A model generated the notes under the pieces. The model was not told the DNA's origin, searched no databases, and was given only the letters and a program-made list of their open reading frames with translations. 64,000 bases of DNA. Source: Megaleporinus macrocephalus. Taxonomy: Eukaryota; Chordata; Actinopteri; Characiformes; Anostomidae. Below are positions 51,351-64,000 of this stretch, piece after piece (positions within the stretch are counted from its first letter, which is position 1; every line of letters begins with the position of its first letter). The translations under genes and the position numbers were made by a program. The DNA lies in assembly GCA_021613375.1 (NCBI GenBank), contig CM038711.1, forward strand, positions 19,949,694-20,013,693. Direction: 5' to 3'.

Positions 51351-54300
51351 ATGTTAATGCTACTCCCCCCTCCATCCTTTGCCTGTAAGGAATGTTTAAG
51401 GAGCCTCCATGTAGACCTGCGAGGGGAAACAGACATTAGTTTTTCTTCCCCCTCGTACACACACACACACCTCCCCCACTACTACATTGTCCACATCTTT
51501 TCCTTTAATCTCCTAAAATTCCTGCCTTTTCTTCACTGTTTTCTTTCTTGCTGCCTTTTTCCATAGCAGGTTTGTCTCTTCTACAACTCTTCCAATCTAC
51601 TTCCAGCTGTTAACAATCTTTAACTGTAACAAAATACAAATTTAACTGGCTCTAGATTAGATCAATTTCAAAAACAATAACAATTATATGTAGATGTATG
51701 TACTCAAGCCATAAATAATTGGACAGTTCTCATTTTTGTTTAACTATTCACCAACACATTGGATTAATTGTTTCAGTTGCAGAATGTCAGCTCTTACTGG
51801 AGGCTCTTTACCAATTACTCACGGACACCACTCAACAAGGAATGTAACTGAACATCCAGTCAGAATTCTTTATCTAAGTTTAAAAAATTAATGAATGAAT
51901 AAAATCCCAGAAATGAGTGTCAGTGTAGTGACTTTAGTGTCAGATGTTTAGAAGTCTCTCTGTGCTCTGTGCTTGAGTTCACATTGTCTTGAAAAGACAA
52001 ATATCTGTGCATGACATCACTGTCAACTCTCACACAAGGGAGGGAGCTGGTCAGGAGGTCAAGCTGGGTCCACCTTGTTCAGAATCAATACTGGGAATGG
52101 ACAGGAAAACTCAAATGCTTTTGGATTGAGGCATACGGTATACCTAGTCTCAGAGAGAGTGAGTGTGAAAGAGTTGCGACAGTTTAGATGTATGCCTTAT
52201 GTCACTTCCATGCCATCATCCCAGAGTCCAGTGAGGTCAGAGGTGAGAGAGCAGACGGGGACTCGCTTCACTCAAACAGATCTAAGATCAGCACTGACAC
52301 ATTTCAATGACATTTCAAACCAGTTTGCATCTTTAATTCACTGATGTATGTCAAATAACTAAAATAACAGTAGTACAATAGCAGCAGCTTGTGCCTTTAC
52401 CTGTTTCTATAGTGTGTAGCAGTCATACAGTGCTAGAAACTACTTTGAAAATATAAAACAGCAACAACACGATTTGAGGGAAGCCAGCATTGATTTAGAC
52501 ATAAAGTTTGGGCAGTGCTGCCTGGTGGGGTATAAACCTCTATTACTTAGCTACATTAAGCCTTGTAGCTCCAGCACAAAGCTGAACAAGTACGCTCCAG
52601 CTGCAGTACAGGGAAGACCAAACTATCACTTTAGTTGTAATTTCAGTTTCCAACTGGGCTATAAGAAAAGTGGATATTGATCAGGAAAAGCGGAAACTGC
52701 TAACCAAAGAGCAGTGATTCAACTGGAATTGAAGGGCTATGAATTAAAGAGCATGGCTGATGGCACATCAAAAAGCTTCCCCTACCCATTTAATATGCTC
52801 TGGAAATCCGCAGCCCTTATCTTTACATAGCGGCTGCCTCTTTGGGCCGAGGGAGGCTGTGTCTCATCTCCATGGCAATTGAGCTGCACTTCATCTCACG
52901 CTAAGGCACGGTTACTAGAAGAGATTTGGGTGCACTCACACCCCCCTCACACACAGACACACACATTTTCTCCTGGGATGTTAGTGATAGGCTCTTGCTC
53001 TCTCCGTCTCTGTCAGAAAACTAAGCCGAAGTGCATTTGGAGCTGTCTTTAAGAGTTTGTGTGTGTGCACGTGTGGATTGTGTCACCGCAGAGATCAGTC
53101 TATCACATCAGGCACCATTTCAATTAGCACCCCTCCTCCGGCCTTCATCCATCACCTAATGAGCCCCGTCACCTACCGGGACCTGCTAACCACACCCCTC
53201 AACCACTCGGCTACTGACAGCGCAGATAAACCTCCCTTAAAAAGCTGCCACCATCCATGACAACGATGCAAATTACGAACACCTTGGCTGTGTTGCATAT
53301 GCGTGCAGCATTCTGACAAAGTTTTAAATAACGACAATTTGTGCAGCGTGTGCATTTATATGTGTACTAGTGCACTGCACTGTCCCTGAATCAGCACCTA
53401 GGCTCTTATCATTAACAGTACTGGAATATGTTTTCAGTACTGATGTCAGATGTATTGCAGAGGAGAGCCAGAAAAAATCTTTTCCAAATTTCTAAAAAAC
53501 TAAGCATTACAAGAGCACTGTGTAAAATGTAAGTGGATCTATTCCCAGAAATGGATTTTAATATACACGACTGCATTTTCCTGTAACGTTGTTTTCGTTT
53601 TGCTTTATATCTACATAGCAGTGGGTTGGCTTCCATCGGAGACGGCCATGTAGAGCCACAAACACTGCAACAGTAGCCCAGAATGGACAAACTATACATT
53701 GTCTGTCTGTCTTTTCATGTTTTTACATTGAAGTGGCAGCTTGAAATTGGTGGTGCTATAGCACTGACTGGAAGATAAATAAAGAAGAATCCTTGTGGAC
53801 TGTTGCACATGTTTATCAATAGCCTAAAACTCCAGGTAGGATATTATCCAGTAAGGATTATTACTCCTCACCAAAAAATACTACTGTCTTATTTGCCACC
53901 CACTTGCTGTCATTCCACCTTAAATGGAATTCTAAAATGGTACTATGACGTACTCTAACTGCATTAAAGAATAGCGTTTTGTTTGCCTAAACCAGATCAT
54001 CAGTGGAATTAATAACATTCAGCTGAGCGAATACGGAATCAATATTGAAACACTGAGTTAGTACACTATACAAATAATATAAGTATTTTAGCTCGGTAGG
54101 TAGAATAAATTCCTAGGACACAATCTAGTGTTTCAGTTGTGTTGAATTTGGCTGACTTTCATCTAAAAGGCTTACAAAATGTGTAAAGTGACTATTTTGC
54201 TTTAAGTTCTCTGCTTTTTGCTGTGAGCACCATGTGTCTGAAAACACACTTCCACAGTTGTGACTCACACATTTTAACTTGTAAGTCACAACTGGTTAAA

Positions 54301-55617
54301 AACAAAACTATCCCAAAAACATGATTTTTGTTTATTAGCAACCGTGCCACATTTCTGGTTTAAACATGCCAAAGCAAGTTCAAAACCAAGACAATTTGGA
54401 ATTTGTATTTAGCGTATTTGTGAAACTATAAAACGTGTATTTCATATGAGTATTCTATTGTGTACTAATATACACATACCAAAATCAGGTTGATAATCAT
54501 CAGGGAGCTTAACCGAACTGGATCTGTCTGGATCTGAATAGTTTTAAAACACACTAGAAAATGCTAAAAAAGTAAGCCAAAAAACAAACTTTGAGTTAGC
54601 AAACTAGTATATCTTACCTGAATTACTGCTTTATTATCTACGGAAACACAAATACTGTGAATCAGAACATCAGTAAATACTCAGCATTAAGGCACTCTAA
54701 GCAGATCTGGAGCAAAAACTGGAAAGATATATCCCTGATATTTATTGATTTTAAGCATATCGTCTAGCCTTTAGTCTACATACATGGTTCTGAGAGTTCT
54801 TGACCGCGTGTGCGTCTGTGTAACAGTGGGCTCATTGTGTCTGTATGGCCTGGTCCCCATTGGGTCAGGCTGCCAGAGAATTCCTCACACCTACGCACTA
54901 TCCTGCTCCATAGACACACTCTTACACTCAGTGCCCTCCTGCTTTTGTCCTGTTTAACCCCATGTCCAGCCTGGCAGGCCGTCCACGTCACTCAGGCCCC
55001 AACCGAGTCCTAGCCCGACCTGGTCCGACCCAGCCTCACCAGAACAGTGCCGGCATTCACTACAGCAGATGTGGGTCACTGTAGGAGAATATGGAAATCC
55101 CATTTGCGTCTGAATCCAGGTTATGCTGCTATTTTTCTCTCACTCGCTCCCAATATACCTCCTTCTGGATGTTTCTGCACTGGTCCGCTGAATTCCAGCT
55201 CAGTCTGCTAGAGACATTTCGGGGAGGTCAGTAGGGGCGGTAGTAGAGGCTGGATGTTACACTTAGATATTTAGCAACAATGTGTTTATTCAGAACAAAG
55301 AGCCACAGTGTGCTCTCGACAGAATCGGACACAAATTACACGTGGCCAAATAAACATGATCCATCATATAACCACGAATAGAGCCTTGGGCAAAAATGCT
55401 GGATTTAGTGTACAAGTTGCTCTGTTTTTACTTTTCCTACATCATTACTGGAGTCTCTGTTACAGAAGTCAAAGGGACACTTCCCTTAACAATTAATGTA
55501 GGCTAAAGCTAATCAATTAGCATCATCCCATTTGCAAAGTGGTGCTAATGAGCTCCCACTGATTGCTTGATTGATTACTAGCACCGTCACAGACTTGAGT
55601 GACACATTCCTCTAAAG
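51351..55617. other. Upstream flank of bcar1, no gene
   Basis: No coding region is supported. There are GC-richer patches at about 52.7-53.3 kb and 54.8-55.2 kb that could be regulatory, and homeodomain-type words near 55.5 kb. These are inferences from composition and motif words only. Confidence 0.4.
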
Positions 55618-55960
55618 TAGTGGTGCGCCAATACTGAGAATCGGTATTGGTCCATATTGCTAATGTTCTGATACTGGTCAAAATCACTGGATCAGATATC
55701 AGAAGAAAAAAAATCTGAGTTTGATATGATCCAATAGCCTAAACTGTGGCACAAATGCTTAACCTTTGCACAAAGCTGCACTATAAATTTCATGTATTAC
55801 TATAGAAAGAATATGTGTTTCACAATTCGAGCACAACATTATTTTGATGGCTGGTTTAGGGAAGTGCATCCAGACAAACATAGTATTAACAGCTTAGTTC
55901 TTTAGGAGAGGAAAAGACAGTGTTGGACTGGTATCGGTATTGGACATGAAAAGCCACCCC
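55618..55960. repeat. Possible hAT-type MITE relic with TATCGG motifs
   Basis: AATCGGTATTGG near the left and GGTATCGGTATTGG near the right frame a 340-base A/T-rich stretch. The motif type is common at the ends of small fish hAT elements, but here both copies lie in the same orientation, so the call is weak. Confidence 0.3.
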
Positions 55961-58900
55961 TGCCTTACAGGTATTTAAAGGCCCCCCAAATAAGGTCGAG
56001 CAGCCCAGATGCCTTTTGCTTCTTTAGCTTGCAGTGGAGCTACGAGACTAAAATAAAACGAATGTTACCCAGAAATATTTTTCATTACTTGTCAGGTACA
56101 TTAACCTCGTAGCTCAGGCGCAAAACTAAAGCTACATTTGAGAACTACATTTGCAGTAAAAGAAAAAAAATGTGCAAATCAGATTTCTCAGTGAACCACG
56201 TATTTACACACAGTATCATTTGATACGTGTGACTTCTTTGATGGTCCATCACGGATGGTGTTGCTAATATGAAACTATTGTCAGAAGCACAGAGCACAAC
56301 ACTGACAGGCTCCTGGAGAGAATCCTTCCAGTCCGCTGCGACTTTGGTGACGGCGTGCGGCGCAAAACAATGCACATCCTTGTGTTCTGACATCCGCCCC
56401 CCAGGCCAACAGCAATATTCATGTAGCTTTGAAGGCCACGACAAGAAAGGCTCGCTTTCTTTGCTGGAGCTGTCAGTCCAGCTGCGAAGTCTGTCACTAG
56501 GGCTTTTAAACTGCTTATGATGGAGGAAGAAAATCCTCACGCGAGCTCTCTCGCACACACAAGTGCATACACACACAATCACATACGAGTCCACATTCGC
56601 AATGCATATAGCCATGCAAAAACACACAGAGTCACGCAAAAGCACACACAGCAACAGTTGCAGTGCGACCACTGCAGTCCTGCAGGATATTGGATCAAAG
56701 ATAGAGTGAGAGAGTTTTCCAAACTGGCAGTGTGCCCAAACCCCCTCCGGCGCCTTTCTGAGTCTTCCCTCTTCCAGCAGATAGCGGATAAGGCCTACTC
56801 TATCTGCTCAGCACAGGAAAAAACAAAAGCCTAGCCCTGCACCATACACGAAAATCACACAGCCTGTTTACAGCCCCCCTTCCCTCTACATTTAATTTCC
56901 ATAGATAATTGCATTTGTTTATTTGCGGATTTGAAATTTTCATTTTTATTTGTCTTCTTATCTGCCAAACATGCTAATACTCTGAGATGATTAAAAACTA
57001 CAAAGTGGATCAGTCGGCTTTTTTTCCCTCCTTTAATCAAAAGTAGGCTGTGGGGATGGGGCCGATGGTGTGTAGCAGCAGCAGGCTCTCTTTCCGTCTC
57101 TCTCTCTCCCGCATACACCAGGCTGCAGACTAATTCTCTCTCCTCTGTCTCTCTGCAATAAAAAGATTAGCTTTAATGTGGCAGGAAGTAAATGGTATTA
57201 TGTGGAGTTTAAGGAGAACTGGGGGAGCTGATTGGGTTTGCAGGGTAAACAGAGGGAGCGCTGGGGATATTACCTCCCCTGAGAAACTCAGCGTGTGTGA
57301 GAGAGAGTATGTGTGCATGCACTTTCCATAATGAGTGACAGACTTTGAAATGTAGAAGACCTCTGAGGTCTCCACCCAACCTCAGAAAGGCTAAAGGAGG
57401 CAAGGCATTAAACTGCTGAGCCTCTTGGTTAATTAGATTGCACCAATTTGCTGTGTTATGACTCCGGTTTTAGCACTCGATCAAAAATTTCTCTCTCTCT
57501 TTGACTCTCCTCTTACAGACGAGGCTAATCCAGTGAGATCTGGTGAGATCAGTAACACGCCTAAAGGTTCGCGTAAACAGCAACAGTGACAAATCGCACA
57601 GCTAGCCTCGCTAAAACAACTGAAAAGACAGGGGTACGTGAGATGACGTCAAACCAGACACACACACACAGAGACACTGGCACACTTACAACACTAGCAA
57701 CAATTCTACCAAAAAATCCCCCCCTTCAACAGTCAGCACACAAAGCACCCCCCCCCTTTCCTCTCTCAGAAGAATGCAGGAATCCGGAAGGCTAACTTCA
57801 GCCTAAAAACCCTCATTCCAGCCACAGCTTCCAGGAAAGGGACATTTTTTCCTAAGGGCCGGTACTTTCTCAAGCTTTCCAAGCTTTCCAACCAGCCCAT
57901 TTCTGAATGGACGCCTCCTAAAGCACGTAACTGAACGAGGGTCACCTCTACTACAGGGCTAATTGCATTACTGCAGGCTAACAGCCTGTCTGGCTCATTG
58001 TGTAGGAGCACTATTTCCAGACGTTAGCTTTAACTGTGCTATTGTGCAGTCGAGCTCAGCCGTTTTACAGTCAGAGAGGTTAATTAAGATCTGCAGCTAT
58101 TTCTCCCTTCTTACACCCGGGCTGCTATCCACTATCCCAACAGAAGACAATAAAATCTAAACGGAGACAGTCAGGCTTTACCTATCTATGAGCAAATGAA
58201 AGTCGTTGATATAAGCAGGCATTTCTTTCCTAAAGGACTGTTTTATTTACTTTGTCTTTATTTTCAGTTTACTTACCTTTAGACTGTGGTTTTATACACA
58301 GTAGCCTATGTTTAATCCTAGATTTGTTATCTGCCCTTGAGATTACCTCTCTGTATATGTGCATGAGTGTGTTTGTAGTACGTGGTTCATACCGTATCTA
58401 ACTTGATTTGTTCCCTGCCCTTGAAGGAGTGCCTCGGCTTACAGGTCCCAGGTGTATACTGTGTGAAGCAACAATCAAAGGCCTCTAAATGGTTTTGAGG
58501 TGAGTCTACCATAGCCAGAGCTGACATGCCATCAGTAAATGCCATCTAATGCAATCTTATCCTTATTCTCACTAAAGCATGACTACGGCTGCCCCTAAAT
58601 CTGTTTGAGCCTTCTCAACCATTCTGCACAATAGTGAACACAGAGAGCTGAGAATGTACTGATAGAACAAGCTAAGATAAGGTATTCTATACTCTTGTGT
58701 ACTCGCATTGGGGTGTATAATCTATGAGGAAAAATGGCTTGACTGTTATAAACTGGACATGAAACCATGACACTAAGCAGTTAATGAAAAATAGCTTAAG
58801 AGTAAAGGGCAGGGATCAGAGGTCAGTAATGAGGTCACATTCTCTTGTCCGACACCATTTGCACTTCTCTGTCTCTTTCCCATAGCCAGTCCATGACTAT

Positions 58901-59825
58901 GGTCTTACTAAAATAATCAGCAGTGGTCACTCACCCTCAACCCTTACTAATCCAGCACCGTCTTTGGCCTTGCTCTGTTACAGATGTCGAAGATGTAGGC
59001 TAGACCCTGACAATATGCAGTATAATAAATCACAGTGCTGAGTGTAACCAAATGTGACCAACACCATTTCTATTTTGTTATATTACATAAATACCAGGAA
59101 TTATCCAAACACCCACATGAAGCCATTTCTGATTGTGATTGGTCAGGCTGCTCATAGCACACACTGAAGAGCACTGTGATTGGCTTACAGGGTCATTTGC
59201 ATACTGCAGTCTTTTGTAATATCAATACACTGTGTAGGCCTAGATAGAACTAAACTCTGCAAGTGGATAGTTAATAACCACTACAGTACATAACAGTTGA
59301 TAATAATGGTCCAAAATAGGTTGAACCAGTTTTTAAAATAAACCCCAGGCAGAGCAGTAAAGACTAAAATGTTTAAATAGTTCAAAAGAGCCTACCAGCT
59401 TAAAAAAGATTGGAGGGGTGTTATTGGTTAAACTCATTATGACCCTTGTGTTATAGCGCTTTTAGCTTACTGGAGAGGCTTTGCAGAAATTACAGCACTG
59501 TATTTGCAATGAGGCATTTCAGTGTATAGGCTTTTCTACAAATTATTAATTTTGTTTACTATCCTGGCCTTTAAAGTATACCTGTTAAAAAAAGCTCAGG
59601 CAAAGTGGCAGAAAGTGATACAGAAGCTTTATACACTTCAAACAAACTAGAAGTATGAAATGCGTGTGATGCTATGTCATGCCCTGCGACACAGCATGGC
59701 AGATGGAATGGAATACAGCCATTAGAAATGATTAACTCCGGCGACCCATAGATAAGTCTCAAATTGATCTGCAGACGATGCTGAGAGTCAAGGAGTGGCA
59801 CAGCTGTGTGGCTAAATGAACCCAC
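55961..59825. other. Upstream flank, no gene
   Basis: Mixed unique-looking sequence with a few short CA and CT runs. The longest frame (56145-56672, minus) lacks an ATG and resembles no family I know. Nothing else is supported. Confidence 0.4.
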
Positions 59826-59831
59826 ACATAT

Positions 59832-59844
59832 ACACACACACACA

Positions 59845-59877
<33 letters not shown>
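59832..59877. repeat. (CA)n microsatellite
   Basis: CA run with a GACA interruption, about 46 bases. Confidence 0.93.
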
Positions 59878-59879
<2 letters not shown>

Positions 59880-60239
59880 TATACACTTCATTTACTTCAT
59901 ACAGCAATAAAGGAAACTCAACAGAAATTGTGATTTCTAAATAGTGAGGTTATAAATGTGGCAGCTGATCAGGGAGTCAGTGCCAAGGTTAGGCGGCCCC
60001 TTCTGTCTTCATCCAGTAACCCGTAACACATTCATTGCCCCTGCTAAGGCACATGGCACCCAGGGGGTCGCTGACACCAAAACAGGCCACTGAAATACAA
60101 GACATTCATCAGGGAGTGGTATGTGGGCGAGAGGATTTTGGGGGAGGAAAGAGAGACCTGATGCCAAATAGCATGAATACCAAGTAGTTTCAACAGTAAT
60201 GCTAGTAATTCACAGATAGAAGAATGGCAAAGCAAGTGA

Positions 60240-60590
60240 GTGAAATAGAGAAACAGCAATAAACCGAAAGAGAGAGGCGCCCGGGAGGAGAAAGAGCGAG
60301 CAAGAAAGAGAAACAGCAAAAAGTGCTGAGAGAGACACAGAAACACAGACACATGAGAGGAGAGAGGAGAGGAGGTAGAGAGATGACAAACAGAAAGAGA
60401 AATAAAGAGACAGCAACAAACAGAAAGAGAAATAAAGAGACAGCAACAAACAGAAAGAGGAAAATGAGATGTGTATGAGAGGAGAGAGCACAAAAGGTAA
60501 AGACAGAGCGAGAGTTCAAGGCAGAAAGAGAAAGACAGCAAACGGGAGAAAGAAAGAGAGAAGAGCGAGAGAGAGAGAGGCGTGAGGGGC
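60240..60590. repeat. GA-rich tract containing a 30-bp tandem repeat
   Basis: Purine-rich sequence on the plus strand. A 30-base unit is present at 60391-60420 and again exactly at 60421-60450, with a partial third copy from 60451. Minus-strand frames here (SLFLSPV-like, 136-210 codons) are low-complexity artefacts. Confidence 0.85.
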
Positions 60591-60739
60591 CGAGCCTTTT
60601 CCTTAAAGACACTATTCATGACATCATTGATGTCAGAGGGGTCAGAGGTCAGGTCAGGGCAGTGGGCAGACTTCACTCCCCTCAGTGAGTCTGAGCGGGT
60701 TCAGTGGCAGCGTGTAGAACACGTACTCTGGGAATGTGT

Positions 60740-60741
<2 letters not shown>

Positions 60742-60790
<49 letters not shown>
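60742..60790. repeat. (TG)n microsatellite
   Basis: About 24 TG units, nearly pure. Confidence 0.95.
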
Positions 60791-60792
<2 letters not shown>

Positions 60793-63700
60793 TGCATACA
60801 TATAATGGTCTCTAATGAGCAGATCAGTATCTGCGCTGCTCACCGAAGCCTCGTATGCCATTAACGCCCAGAAGCCACTTAGAGACCCCGTCCACGCGCC
60901 CCTTCACAGCCAGCGCTGGTCAGCTTCTCGTGCCTCTCAGAAATAAAAGCCTGACCAGCAGCTAATAAGCCATTAGTGTCTCACTGAGATCACTGAGCTC
61001 AGATAAGTGGAGGAACAGGCGTGCCGTTCAGTGAGATTCCAGTACATATCCATACACAGATAAACACGGACGCCAGTTTGGCACAGGCACACAGCCATCT
61101 GACCTTGAGAGACGCCTGCGCTGCACGCTAAAATATGCAAGGCCAACTTCAAACACCTATTTGATGTTCCTGGAGGCCTCTTTTCAGAACTGACCTCGTG
61201 CACTGGTGTAACGAAGGACTGTATGGGATCATTGTTGGCTTGGGTTCCTAATGGGAGCACTGGGGGTTTGAGGGGAAACCATTTTCACCCAGCCAGAAGG
61301 GGGCGCCTCTGTTATTAAACTAGGCGTGCAGTGGTCGCCAATGTTATCTCAAGGCCCAGCATGGCCGTAGGTTTACATTTCAGTGAAACAAAAGACTTTC
61401 TACTGGTTTAATCAGCTGATCCCCAACAACTGATATGATGACTGCTTCTGCTTGCTTAGAATGAAACCCTGTAGCTGTGCTGACCCTTAGTTTAGATAGC
61501 TGAGTGTACTTGGGCAGCCCAGGTGGCCATAAATCCTGTACTCCAGCAATCCTGGTGCCCTACAAACCAGTTTCTTATGTATTAAAAGATAAGAACTTAC
61601 CCTTGTCTCCTGGTTTTTATATCATGCTGATGAATGAGCACTGCACTGATGTTATGACCACTGATGTAAAGATGGTGCCATTAGCTAATCAGCTTCATCA
61701 TGTATGTTCCTGGTGTGCTCAGGAAGGTGAAATTTATGACTCACATTTTCATGATAGAAGATGGTCCCCATGAAACTCTCAGACATGTCCTTCCTCTGAT
61801 TTATCTGACCAGCAGTTGGTCTTTGGTGTACATGTTATATTTGTAGTAGCCTGTCGTGGGCAAAAATGGCCACAAATAGCACCAAATACTTTTGGTGTAC
61901 GTATAGAAACCTAAATCTAAAATAAATCTTGGTCTGTCTCTGGATCGCTGGGCTTGTAAGGTTTAACTACGCATACAAACGCAGTCCAAAAACTGTAAAT
62001 AACTTGAATATATATTTTCAGGTTGGGGGACCCAAATGCCTAGATTTCATTAACAGTGGTTTCCACAAAAGCTGTCAAATGAGAGAGCTTTGGAGGAGAG
62101 AGATGGATGTACAGGTGATACAGTTCAATAAGCTGTTATCTGTTTCTAATAAGTTACATTTTTGGTAAAGTTGCAATATTGAAATCATTATCTGCCTAAA
62201 AACAGAGGGGTGGGCCTCCATTTCCACACTTCTGCCACCTGCTTAATGATGTTTTACATAATCTGGCCATTTTCTTACGCACACACAGCAGCAGCATGCA
62301 GAGTGGGAACCCATTAAAGCTGTATCGTGGCGGAGGATCAGTTTAAGGAATGAAGAAGGCTTTCACTGATGGGCTGCTAATTTCAGCTTCATTTAGAAAA
62401 AGAGTTTCCTCAGTCGTGGCCTGGATTAGAGATGCAACAGAGCGCACAGAGAAAGAGAGAGGGAGAGGGAGGGAGAGAGAGTGAAGGCAGGGCGAATGCC
62501 ATAGATGAAATGATAGTAAACTAGGGGGTAAATTTGCACGGGGTATGTAATCAGCACTGCACAAGAAATGCACAAACCATCACAACCTTTCACACCATTA
62601 GAACAAAAGTAGAGATTCAGAGTTTAACAGCAGGCACAATGTCTAAACACCACCATGCTCAAACAGAGTACCCAGGTAGGACTGAACACCACTTAACTTC
62701 ACTCAGTTTCAATTCAGTCTCTACAATGTTAGCCTCTGTTTCACTCTCAGGCTGTACCTACCTCATTCGGTGCCCCCTGCAGGCAGTCGAACATTTTACA
62801 GAAAACCTGGAAGGAGGAGTAGAGCAAGTGAGATTCTCGCTCGAGCTCTTACAAACACATCTGACCCTGTAGACTTAACACCCTGCATCTCAGAGAAAAC
62901 TCTCGTTCCAAGAAAGACCCAAGAGAGAAAGAGAGGCCCCTAAACCAGCACATACACAGCTACTTTTCTCAGACAATGATGCTCCTAAAAACATGCCTTC
63001 CCAAATGATTCTGTACCCAATATTTATAAATTATTTATTTATTCATGTTCTTATACTTATTTGACTTTACGCTTTTTTTATGCTAGTGAATTCTTCTATG
63101 TCTGATATCCACAGAAATACGTCCTTTGGCTAAAAAAATCTGAAGGCAGCTTAGGTGAGTTGGAGAAGTATAAGAAAAATATTGTTTTGGCAAAAGTGAA
63201 GCTTGTAAACCTCTTCTAGTAAACCTCAACAATAAAACTATAAAGTATATACTGAAAATAAGCATAACAGGTTCCTTTAAATATAACATATTTCAGCACA
63301 TCTTAATGGACATTTGTTATTTTTACTATTTAACATATTAAACAAATAACTAACCACATGCCAGATTTTTACATTTTGCAAATAAATAACTGTTTGTCAC
63401 GTTCAATAGGTTAATTTTTTTCATTTAGAAAATCTACAAAACATGTTATTTGGCCAGGTGTGTCAAGACTGTCACCTACAGCTGCATCTGTTGTGTCTGA
63501 ATTATAAAAAAGATTATGGTTTTCTGATTCTGAGCATGAATGTTAAGTATTTTTTTACAGAGTGTTGTATGTATGTGTGTGTTTTCCATCTCTTTTCCTC
63601 ATTTTGATGGTGAAGTGTGCAGGGGAAGTGTGCACGTGCTGGACGGTAATGAGAATGTGCTTAGAAAGGTATTCATATGCAGATGTATTCATGGCTGCAT

Positions 63701-64000
63701 GAGCATGCAATTTCCACCGCTGCACATTCTTAACCTGTTGGATCCTGTCGCGCTTTCACAACACACTGTCTTCTCTCTGACCCGCAGCTCCAACCCTGTC
63801 AGCGCAGCAAAATCTCTCATTCACCACCTCACACTCATCACACACGCTCTGGATCGGACGCCTCTCTGGTAAAACATCACCATCTTCATATCAGTACATG
63901 CTTGGCTGAACATACACAACATTACTCAGAAATCCATGTGTTACAGTCCAGTTCTAGTCCAGTTCTGGGTCACACAGATACTAAAGTAGTACTGCAGATG
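60791..64000. other. Upstream flank, no gene
   Basis: A GC-richer patch at 60.84-60.96 kb and otherwise A/T-rich sequence. Short frames are present but none has a recognisable domain or splice context. Confidence 0.4.

Noticed and set aside
60044..60676. Frame of 210 codons on the minus strand, rich in Leu, Ser and Phe
   Set aside because: It is the pyrimidine-rich complement of a GA tract with a 30-bp tandem repeat; it looks like a membrane protein only through composition.
61504..61773. 89-codon plus-strand frame upstream of bcar1
   Set aside because: No recognisable domain, no splice context and no homology that I can recall.

Overview
The window looks like a piece of a teleost fish genome. 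It has large introns, abundant long (CT)n, (TG)n and GTAT microsatellites, decayed LINE and hAT copies, and a vertebrate gene whose protein matches p130Cas almost residue for residue in its SH3 domain. The terminal-inverted-repeat element at 17.8-18.3 kb resembles, from memory, repeats common in otophysan fishes such as characins and catfishes. That lineage hint was not tested.

Layout. (1) 1-1330, plus strand: the 3' part of a class A G-protein-coupled receptor, most like leukotriene B4 receptors, with its 3' UTR and poly(A) signal; the start lies outside the window. (2) 1.3-9.3 kb: intergenic DNA dominated by old repeats. These are a decayed L2-like LINE (2.08-3.96 kb) with endonuclease and reverse-transcriptase traces, an AAAT-rich block (4.4-5.15 kb) and several weak DNA-transposon relics. 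(3) About 9.3-51.3 kb, minus strand: one complete gene, bcar1 (p130Cas, scaffold adaptor of focal adhesions), in seven coding exons. Joining CDS blocks 50902-50891, 39566-38889, 21108-20965, 15681-15571, 14520-13315, 12167-12078 and 11386-10877 gives an uninterrupted 916-residue protein. All six introns are phase 0 with GT-AG ends. It is tail-to-tail with the receptor gene. (4) 51.4-64 kb: sequence upstream of bcar1 with no gene I can support, only microsatellites, repeat relics and possible regulatory patches.

The bcar1 introns hold most of the remaining structure. Intron 3 has a 0.9 kb GTAT array with a higher-order repeat and a complete TIR element. Intron 2 has a 120-bp pure (CT)n, a 869-bp hAT deletion derivative with intact ends and 8-bp target duplication, a homopurine tract, a short telomere-like block and a second, truncated TIR element.

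I found no previously undescribed multi-gene system. The most interesting leads are the loss of the DRY motif in the receptor, and the fully symmetric bcar1 exons in which CA repeats sit about ten bases inside two splice donors.
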